From Caldalkalibacillus mannanilyticus JCM 10596 (GTDB lineage: Bacteria > Bacillota > Bacilli > Caldalkalibacillales > JCM-10596): a stretch of 64,000 nt of DNA. Shown here in pieces: positions 58,317-64,000 of the stretch (the first letter of the stretch is position 1; every line of letters begins with the position of its first letter). A program made the position numbers and the translations under genes. The DNA lies in assembly GCF_000615945.1 (NCBI RefSeq), contig NZ_BAMO01000009.1, forward strand, positions 41,737 to 105,736. The letters are read 5' to 3'. The notes beneath the pieces are model-generated. The model was not told the origin of the DNA. It saw nothing but the letters and a program-made list of their open reading frames with translations, and searched no databases.

Positions 58317-58850
58317 ATGTTTGATCCTACGATCTATGAGAATTTAAAAGTGGTAATTGAAGGAGCAGTATATGATCTTGATTTAGCAGGGGTGATTGAC
58401 GTCACGAATCGCATAGATCGAGTCGAATTATCTACGATGAGTCGTAATTACATGATCCAATTTCAAGCTAAAGAAGATGATAGTACGTTAGGTGAAATAA
58501 GGCTTGTGGCAGATACAAAGGATCTAGCATCAGAAATCCTTGAGCAAGAGGATGAATACACTCCAGGATGTCTTGTTCGAGTCAGGTTCCAAGTAAAGGT
58601 AGAAAACATAGAGGAAGAATGTGCGGAGATCAACAAATGCTTACAAGACATATGGGGGCACCGTCCGCATATTCAGCAGAAGGTTTCTTATCTCTATGAT
58701 AGCGTGGAGCAAGAATTACTTCTCATGCCTTCTTATAACAATGAGATTTCCTTGGAATTTGGACGCAAAATTGATGAAGGGCAGATTGACGATATGAGGG
58801 AGCTCATCGATTTGACTCTTCATAGTATCCATGCTTTAAATGAACGCTAA
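58317..58850 (+). CDS. Conserved-looking protein of unknown function
   Basis: This 177-residue acidic protein was not recognised. It has no signal peptide, membrane helix or catalytic motif. The start MFDPTIYENLKVV at ATG 58317 is preferred over ATG 58302, because GGGAAGGGAT lies before it and it just follows the stop of the HD gene. Coupled translation with that gene suggests a shared process. Confidence 0.72.
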   Translation: MFDPTIYENLKVVIEGAVYDLDLAGVIDVTNRIDRVELSTMSRNYMIQFQAKEDDSTLGEIRLVADTKDLASEILEQEDEYTPGCLVRVRFQVKVENIEEECAEINKCLQDIWGHRPHIQQKVSYLYDSVEQELLLMPSYNNEISLEFGRKIDEGQIDDMRELIDLTLHSIHALNER

Positions 58851-58870
58851 TAAAGGGAGATGACAGCGAA

Positions 58871-58990
58871 ATGGATGAGTTTTTTAAACGGAGAAGCAAG
58901 AATCAATTCTTGTATTATTTTATGATTGCAACCCTTCTATTTGGAGTCCTGCTTTTTGGAGCGGGAATTTATCTCATCTTTATTTTCTAG
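58871..58990 (+). CDS. Small single-span membrane protein
   Basis: This 39-residue frame begins MDEFFKRRSKNQFLYYF and continues as one hydrophobic helix to IYLIFIF. An AAAGGGAG site lies about 10 bases upstream of the ATG. The N-terminus is positively charged. The function is unknown. It is the third gene of a cluster with the HD gene, 20 bases after the preceding stop. Confidence 0.65.
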   Translation: MDEFFKRRSKNQFLYYFMIATLLFGVLLFGAGIYLIFIF

Positions 58991-58999
58991 AGAATTTAA

Positions 59000-59542
59000 T
59001 TGCCTGAAGTCCTTATATCTGCACTTCTCATTAGACAAGGAGTGATTTTTATCTTTGAATTAACTTATGGTAACCTAGCCTTGGATCAGGATTTACAAAT
59101 TGTGCAAGCAGATGTGTTGTTGAAAATAGATGATGAAATCGTAATTGATGAAGCACTCTGTATAGATGTTGGACTGGCTGCTCTGGTACAAAGCTGTCTA
59201 AAGACATTTCGACCTAATCGCTGGGCAGAGGAAAAGGAATGGGAGAAGATCCCCTTTTTTGTTTGTGGTTGTGGCGATGCAGATTGTAGAGCTTATTCCT
59301 TTATAGTAGAACATATCTCTCCAGATGAGATTAAACTCTATGAGATAGAAGAAAGAATGAATCAGGATGATCGAGTCTACCAAAGCTGGACCATTAACAA
59401 GCGAGAATATGTTGAAGCTGTCCTCGATGTGGCTCAGCAGTTTTTAACGTTTATAGGACCACTGGACTATCGACCGCTCTTTCAAGAAAGGCTCTTTATC
59501 CTGAAGGAATTAGTAGATCAAGTCTACCATTCCAAAAACTAG
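59000..59542 (+). CDS. Protein of unknown function with CGCGDADC motif
   Basis: This 180-residue acidic protein contains PFFVCGCGDADCRAYSF, a cysteine cluster that could bind a metal; the rest is helical. No family was recognised. The TTG start at 59000 has no clear ribosome site; it may be coupled to the small membrane gene ending at 58990. AAGGAG at 59038 has only a GTG inside it and no ATG after it. Confidence 0.68.
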   Translation: MPEVLISALLIRQGVIFIFELTYGNLALDQDLQIVQADVLLKIDDEIVIDEALCIDVGLAALVQSCLKTFRPNRWAEEKEWEKIPFFVCGCGDADCRAYSFIVEHISPDEIKLYEIEERMNQDDRVYQSWTINKREYVEAVLDVAQQFLTFIGPLDYRPLFQERLFILKELVDQVYHSKN

Positions 59543-59609
59543 GTGCTAAGAACTACCAAAAAATCTACTTATTGACCTAGCGAAACAACTCGCTAATCTA
59601 CCGACATAA

Positions 59610-59631
59610 TTAGTAGGATGTATTCTACTAA
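59610..59631 (+). repeat. Inverted repeat upstream of the GH18 gene
   Basis: TTAGTAG/CTACTAA arms of 7 bp with 8 bases between lie just before AAAGGGAGAGA. It may be an operator. It differs from a FapR box in arm and spacer length. Confidence 0.4.
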
Positions 59632-59649
59632 AAGGGAGAGATTAGCAGC

Positions 59650-60858
59650 ATGAACAAACTGATCAAAATTCTTACTGTGTTCCTTCTTATTATTGCCATT
59701 ATCATTAGCTCAGTACCACAATCTGCAGATGCCAATGCCAAAGGAAAAGCAAAGGCTCCAAAGTTTAATGAACCGACTCCTGTCGAACAGCCAGCACCAG
59801 TACCAGTGGAGGAGCCTATTGTGACTCCAGAACCTGGGGAAGAAACTGTACCTGCCCCAGAAGCTACACCTGCTCCAGCTCCGAAGGATCCCAAGATTGT
59901 TCTAGGCTACTATGTCAAATACTGGTCAACAGACCAAAATAGCTACAATAGTCTTGCTCAGTATGGGGATTATATGAACCAGATTTCTATGGCTACTTTT
60001 AACGTGACAGCTACAGGGACAGTAACAGGAGATGTGCCGAGCGATGGAGTCAGTCTAGCAGACTCAAAAAATATTAAATCGTACGCAGCCATTCACAATA
60101 TAGACAATGGAAATTTTTCACCTCAATTAGCACATCATATTTTATCTAATGTCAACCTACGCACCACTACCATTACGAATTTATTGGCATTAGTGAAGAA
60201 CAATGGTTATATTGGAGTCAATATGGATTTTGAAAACATGTATGCCAGTGATCGTGCTAATTATAATCAATTTATCAGAGAATTAGTCAATGTATTTCAT
60301 GCTGAAGGATTAAAAGTCATGGTTTCAGCTCCAGCCAAAACAGCTGATTTTCCCTCAAGTGCATGGGTAGGAGCCTTTGATTATGCTACACTAGGTCAAA
60401 CAGCGGATTATATTCAATTAATGACGTATGACCAGAATGGGAGCTGGTCCAATGTAACCGGACCAGTTGCTGGATATAATTGGGTAGAAAATGTGTTAAA
60501 ATATGCTGTATCCCAAATTCCTTCTGAGAAAATCCTCATGGGTCTTCCTGCTTATGGATATGATTGGAATACAACGGCTGGATCAGGTCATAAAGCTGTA
60601 ACATGGAGAAATATCCCGAATATTTTAGCTGCAACGGGCGCTACTCCACAATGGGATGAAGCTTCTAAATCTCCATATTTTCATTATACTGATTCATCCG
60701 GACATCGACATGTGGTTTGGTATGAAAATGAGCTGAGCATTTTAGAAAAAACAAAGCTTGTTGAAAAATATCAATTAGGCGGAGTATCTGTATGGAGAAT
60801 GGGCTTGGAAGATGAATCATTCTGGAAAGCAGTGGAGCTAGGTTTGCAAGCTCAATAA
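59650..60858 (+). CDS. Secreted glycoside hydrolase family 18 protein
   Basis: This 402-residue exported protein has a signal peptide (residues 1-29, ending about SADANA), a Pro/Glu-rich linker to about residue 78 and a GH18 catalytic barrel starting KIVLGYYVKYW. The catalytic Glu is in GVNMDFENMY. YIQLMTYDQNG and GLPAYGYDW follow, as in spore-cortex or chitinase-like YaaH/YdhD relatives. It has no LysM repeat. The substrate is peptidoglycan or chitin, undecided. Confidence 0.88.
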   Translation: MNKLIKILTVFLLIIAIIISSVPQSADANAKGKAKAPKFNEPTPVEQPAPVPVEEPIVTPEPGEETVPAPEATPAPAPKDPKIVLGYYVKYWSTDQNSYNSLAQYGDYMNQISMATFNVTATGTVTGDVPSDGVSLADSKNIKSYAAIHNIDNGNFSPQLAHHILSNVNLRTTTITNLLALVKNNGYIGVNMDFENMYASDRANYNQFIRELVNVFHAEGLKVMVSAPAKTADFPSSAWVGAFDYATLGQTADYIQLMTYDQNGSWSNVTGPVAGYNWVENVLKYAVSQIPSEKILMGLPAYGYDWNTTAGSGHKAVTWRNIPNILAATGATPQWDEASKSPYFHYTDSSGHRHVVWYENELSILEKTKLVEKYQLGGVSVWRMGLEDESFWKAVELGLQAQ

Positions 60859-60907
60859 TCTTTAAAAAGTATGATATTTGCAGTGAAAACAAACGAAATA
60901 GAAAAGT

Positions 60908-61029
60908 TTTCTAGGGTTCCGCAAACATTTGTATTGGTCTGGTCCGAGAGAAAACTCACAGTTTTACTGTGTCACGGAGGGATAAAAGCCTGGGAGATAA
61001 CTGTTTATCAGTTTCTCTCAGGTTTTTTT
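60908..61029 (+). promoter_or_regulatory. Guanidine-I (ykkC) riboswitch with terminator
   Basis: The conserved ykkC pieces are in order: CTAGGGTTCCG, GGTCTGGTCCGAGAG, then ACGGAGGGATAAAAGCC and TGGGAGA. These match the guanidine-I class. The stem CCTGGGAGA.. with CTCTCAGG then forms an intrinsic terminator with seven T. The terminator arm overlaps the aptamer end, so guanidine would switch it off. Two SMR exporter genes follow. Confidence 0.93.
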
Positions 61030-61057
61030 AGTCACAATTACTGGAGGTAGATCACGA

Positions 61058-61399
61058 ATGAACTCAACTTGGTTTAAAGTATATTTGGCTTCTTTTTTTG
61101 AAGTCTTATGGGTAATCGGCTTAAAACATGCAGATGACACTATCACTTGGATAGGTACAATCATTTCTATTGTACTTAGTTTTTATCTATTGATTATATC
61201 TGGACGTAAGCTTCCAGTAGGTACAGTGTATGCTGTTTTTGTTGGTCTTGGCACCGTAGGCATTGTTTTAGCCGATATTCTCTTTTTTGGCGAGCCCCTT
61301 AAAATGAAGAAACTTTTTTTCATTCTTCTTTTATTAATAGGAGTTATGGGTTTGAAACTGGTTACAGCAGAACAAAAGTCAGAAAGGAAGGATTTATAA
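61058..61399 (+). CDS. ykkC: SMR family transporter subunit (YkkC-like), likely guanidine exporter
   Basis: This 113-residue four-helix small multidrug resistance protein has the conserved Glu in ASFFEVLWVIGLK. With its partner it forms a heteromeric pump. The riboswitch directly upstream points to guanidinium as substrate. The ATG follows ACTGGAGGTAGATCACGA, and its last base overlaps the next gene (TAATG). Confidence 0.9.
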   Translation: MNSTWFKVYLASFFEVLWVIGLKHADDTITWIGTIISIVLSFYLLIISGRKLPVGTVYAVFVGLGTVGIVLADILFFGEPLKMKKLFFILLLLIGVMGLKLVTAEQKSERKDL

Positions 61400-61713
61400 T
61401 GGCATGGGTATTTTTAGTGATAGCAGGCTTTTTTGAAATGTTTGGTGTGGCGATGATTCATCGCTGGAATCAGAACCGAAACTGGAAATCTATATCTTTT
61501 ATCATAGTTGGATTTGGAGCTAGTTTTCTGTTTCTTGCTTTTGCCATGGAATCTTTGCCTATGGGGATTGCTTATGCCGTATGGACTGGAATCGGAGCTT
61601 CTGGTGGTGCTGTCATCGGAATGCTTATTTATGGTGAGCCCAAGGAATGGAGAAGAATCATATTTATTTTTATGATTTTATCGGCAACCGTTGGATTAAA
61701 ACTAGTTTCATGA
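61399..61713 (+). CDS. ykkD: SMR family transporter subunit (YkkD-like), likely guanidine exporter
   Basis: This 104-residue SMR protein has the membrane Glu in AGFFEMFGVAMIHRW and the AYAVWTGIGASGG helix. It is co-translated with the preceding gene through a 1-base overlap. The pair is likely one heterodimeric exporter. Confidence 0.9.
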   Translation: MAWVFLVIAGFFEMFGVAMIHRWNQNRNWKSISFIIVGFGASFLFLAFAMESLPMGIAYAVWTGIGASGGAVIGMLIYGEPKEWRRIIFIFMILSATVGLKLVS

Positions 61714-61829
61714 ATAAAGAATTTTCATGCTCCATAGGAAAACATGATTTGCCTAAAAATTGGGTATACCAAGGGTAAGAAAGATTTATTCATATATGTC
61801 GTTAGGATTTGATCAACAGGAGGTTGCCC

Positions 61830-62918
61830 ATGCCTAAGATACTTTCCGTAGGAACCTATTCTCCCCCTTATCAAGTGAAGCAAGAAGTTGCGGTAGAATT
61901 TGCCAAAGAAATGTTTCAGGAATCATATGATGATATAGAGAGAATGCTGCAGGTGTTTGTTAATGGACAAATAGAAAAGCGTCACTTTGCAGCGCCTCTA
62001 GATTGGTTTTATGTACAAAAAACATTTCAGGAAAAAAATGATCTTTACATCTCAAAAGCTGTGGAGTATGGAGGAAAAGCGATTGAGGCTTGCCTAAACA
62101 GCACACAATTTTTGAAAAAAAATATCCCATATGAGCAGATTGATGCTATTTTTTTTATCTCTACTTCAGGGCTATCGACTCCAAGTATAGAAGCACGAAT
62201 CATGAATCATTATCCTTTTCGTTTGGATACCAAGCGAATTCCTATTTGGGGGCTCGGTTGTGCTGGGGGAGCGAGTGGACTTTCGAGGGCATACGAGTAT
62301 TGCCTAGCTTTTCCAGAGTCTACTGTCCTCGTCCTATGTGTAGAATTATGCAGCCTCACTTTTCAGCAGCAGGATAAATCAAAAAGCAACTTAGTGGGAA
62401 CCTCTCTATTTGCGGATGGAGTAGCCGCAGTTGTGATGTGTGGAGATAAAGTAAGGGGAGAGGAAAGAAGCTCTCTCCCGTCGGTTCCTGTCATTTTAGG
62501 AACTCAGTCTACACTACTACCTAATTCGGAGGATGTGATGGGGTGGAACGTTCAAAATGAAGGGCTCCATGTTGTATTTTCTAGATCTATCCCACATTTA
62601 GTCAGGAAATGGCTAGGTCAAAATGTGGAGGGTTTTCTAGATAAATATTCGCTAGATGTAAGAGATATTGATGTGTTCATTGCCCATCCTGGGGGAAAAA
62701 AAGTGATTGATGCCTATCAGGGTGCATTAAGCATCCCACAAGAAAAAATGAAATATGCTGAAGAGGTACTAAAAGAGTTCGGCAATATGTCTTCAGCAAC
62801 GGTATTATACGTTCTTGAAAGGGTTCTGCTAAACGGACGAGAAGCAGGGGAACTTGGAATGATTTCAGCATTGGGTCCCGGTTTTAGCTCAGAGCTCTTG
62901 TTAGTTCAGTGGACATGA
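61830..62918 (+). CDS. bpsA: Type III polyketide synthase (BpsA-like)
   Basis: This chalcone-synthase-like enzyme makes alkylpyrones in B. subtilis from acyl starters and malonyl-CoA. The catalytic Cys is in WGLGCAGGASGLSRA, His in VFIAHPGGKKVI and Asn in GNMSSATVL. It has 362 residues. ATG 61830 follows CAGGAGGTTGCCC and gives MPKILSVGTYSPPYQ; the TTG at 61809 lies before that site. It forms an operon with the methyltransferase next to it. Confidence 0.92.
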   Translation: MPKILSVGTYSPPYQVKQEVAVEFAKEMFQESYDDIERMLQVFVNGQIEKRHFAAPLDWFYVQKTFQEKNDLYISKAVEYGGKAIEACLNSTQFLKKNIPYEQIDAIFFISTSGLSTPSIEARIMNHYPFRLDTKRIPIWGLGCAGGASGLSRAYEYCLAFPESTVLVLCVELCSLTFQQQDKSKSNLVGTSLFADGVAAVVMCGDKVRGEERSSLPSVPVILGTQSTLLPNSEDVMGWNVQNEGLHVVFSRSIPHLVRKWLGQNVEGFLDKYSLDVRDIDVFIAHPGGKKVIDAYQGALSIPQEKMKYAEEVLKEFGNMSSATVLYVLERVLLNGREAGELGMISALGPGFSSELLLVQWT

Positions 62919-62942
62919 CAAAAAAAGAAAGGGAAGGTGTTT

Positions 62943-63488
62943 ATGTTTTTTTGGTTCTTATGGATTATAGTTATTCTCCAGCGCCTAGTTGAACTTCAGG
63001 TCGCCAAGGTCAATAAAAAATGGATCATGGCTCAAGGGGGCTATGAAGTGGGGCAAAGTCATTACAAGTATATGGTTCTGTTACACAGTCTTTTTTTTCT
63101 AGTATTACTTGTTGAGGTTCAATTATTAGACCGGTCATTAGCTGTCTGGTGGTATATTCCTTTCAGTGTTTTTATGCTCGCACAGATCTTAAGAATATGG
63201 TGTCTCTCTTCGTTAGGGAGGTTTTGGAATACAAGAATTATGATCCTTCCAGGGGCGCAGGTGATTGAGAAAGGCCCATATCGTTGGATTAGGCATCCTA
63301 ATTATGTGATTGTCATTGCTGAAGTTTTGTTTCTCCCTCTCATTTTTCAAGCGTTCTATACAGCACTGCTTTTTACGATACTTAATGCTCTAATGTTATC
63401 TATTCGCATACCCTATGAGGAAAAAGCATTGAGAGAAGTCACAAATTATAGAGATGTATTCGACCACCGCCCCCGATTACTCCCATAG
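62943..63488 (+). CDS. bpsB: Isoprenylcysteine methyltransferase-like enzyme (BpsB-like)
   Basis: This 181-residue membrane methyltransferase of the ICMT/DUF1295 type has several helices and the motif GPYRWIRHPNYVIVIAE near its C-terminus. In B. subtilis BpsB methylates the alkylpyrones of BpsA. ATG 62943 follows AGGGAAGGTGTTT; GTG 62937 overlaps that site. Confidence 0.9.
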   Translation: MFFWFLWIIVILQRLVELQVAKVNKKWIMAQGGYEVGQSHYKYMVLLHSLFFLVLLVEVQLLDRSLAVWWYIPFSVFMLAQILRIWCLSSLGRFWNTRIMILPGAQVIEKGPYRWIRHPNYVIVIAEVLFLPLIFQAFYTALLFTILNALMLSIRIPYEEKALREVTNYRDVFDHRPRLLP

Positions 63489-63562
63489 AAAAAAACGATC
63501 CTTGCTTTTATAGCTCGTCGTGATTTATGATTATTTACAAAGTCATGGATGGAGGAAAGAAG

Positions 63563-64000
63563 ATGGATCATACTCGAACAAATGAATTATTAAGACTTTT
63601 AGAGGAAGACGCCCGATTAGAGCCTGCAACCATTGCTACAATGATGGGTGTAACAGAGGCGGAAGTCAGGGAGGCCATTGCCAAATTAGAAAAAGAAAAG
63701 GTTATATTAAAATATCCAGCTCTCATTAACTGGGACAAGACAGATGGGAAGGGAACGGTTACTGCAATGATTGAGGTGAAAGTAACTCCTCAAAGAGATG
63801 TGGGATTTGACCAAATTGCTTCTCGTATTTATAAATTCCCAGAGGTGCAATCCGTGTATTTGATGTCTGGCTCTTATGACCTCTCTATCGTCATTGAGGG
63901 TGACTCAATTAAGGATATCGCCTTTTTTGTTTCACAGAAATTGTCGACCTTAGATAATGTTATTTCGACGGCGACTCACTTTATATTAAAAAAATATAAG
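63563..64000 (+). CDS. yugG: Lrp/AsnC-type regulator (YugG-like), truncated by window end
   Basis: This protein starts MDHTRTNELLRLLEED with an N-terminal HTH (PATIATMMGVTEAEVREAIAKL), followed by an Lrp-type ligand-binding domain (VTAMIEVKVTPQRDVGFD, SVYLMSGSYDLSIVIEG). 146 codons are present and the frame is still open at 64000, so a few residues lie beyond the edge. The ATG follows TGGAGGAAAGAAG. In B. subtilis the gene next to it is an aminotransferase. Confidence 0.9.
   Translation, partial: MDHTRTNELLRLLEEDARLEPATIATMMGVTEAEVREAIAKLEKEKVILKYPALINWDKTDGKGTVTAMIEVKVTPQRDVGFDQIASRIYKFPEVQSVYLMSGSYDLSIVIEGDSIKDIAFFVSQKLSTLDNVISTATHFILKKYK

Noticed and set aside
1..64000. CRISPR arrays, insertion sequences, prophage, tRNA or rRNA genes
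   Set aside because: No regular direct repeats, transposase or integrase frames, or RNA gene signatures were seen on reading through; composition looks uniform.

Overview
The window is an AT-rich chromosomal segment from a spore-forming member of the Bacillales (Firmicutes). The evidence is the Bacillus-type gene order from priA to rbgA, the sporulation and germination genes spoVM, cwlJ and gerQ, a FapR operator, a guanidine-I riboswitch, and many TTG and GTG starts behind strong AGGAGG-type ribosome binding sites. The genus cannot be fixed from sequence alone. fabH and fabF lie inside the fab cluster, and a radical SAM gene lies between rnc and smc. This differs from B. subtilis and, from memory, is closer to Brevibacillus/Paenibacillus-type genomes.

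Layout. Bases 1-10400 hold priA (5' end outside the window), def, fmt, rsmB, rlmN, prpC, prkC, rsgA, rpe and the 27-residue spoVM. rpmB faces the other way, between two terminators. Bases 10870-17590 hold asp23, fakA, degV, sdaAB, sdaAA and recG. Bases 17595-25500 are the fatty acid and phospholipid regulon: a sigma-A promoter with a perfect FapR box, then fapR, plsX, fabH, fabD, fabG, acpP, fabF, rnc and a radical SAM gene. Bases 25600-36520 hold chromosome segregation, protein targeting and ribosome genes: smc, ftsY, ylxM, ffh, rpsP, khpA, ylqD, rimM, trmD, rplS, lepB and rbgA. After rbgA the B. subtilis order ends. There follow an aminotransferase, divergent ctaA/ctaB (heme A synthesis), a subtilase fused to a possible Cache sensor domain, proC, cwlJ-gerQ, a gamma-glutamyltransferase and a set of small Bacillus-specific genes. 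From 51100 on come a citramalate synthase, two tandem DEAD-box helicases, an RNase H-like gene, a second signal peptidase, a 5'-3' exonuclease, an HD phosphohydrolase, a GH18 glycosidase, a guanidine riboswitch with an SMR exporter pair, a type III polyketide synthase with its methyltransferase, and an Lrp-type regulator cut by the window end.

How the genes work together. FakA and a DegV/FakB-like protein can activate exogenous fatty acids to acyl-phosphate. PlsX makes the same intermediate from acyl-ACP, FapR senses malonyl-CoA, and the fab genes make the acyl chains. PrpC and PrkC form the phosphatase/kinase pair that senses muropeptides. Ffh, FtsY, YlxM and LepB form the export pathway.

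The most striking feature of the window as sequence is eight conserved genes broken by one- or two-base indels in short homopolymers (priA, prkC, fapR, plsX, ctaA, the subtilase, ggt, yppC). Several are essential or nearly so in relatives, so consensus errors are the most likely cause. Each is annotated here as one restored gene. No clear CRISPR array, insertion sequence, prophage, tRNA or rRNA was seen. No unmistakably new multi-gene system was found. The best candidates for novelty are the Cache-like subtilase, the small single-repeat protein at 48309-48476, and the uncharacterised cluster at 58317-59542.
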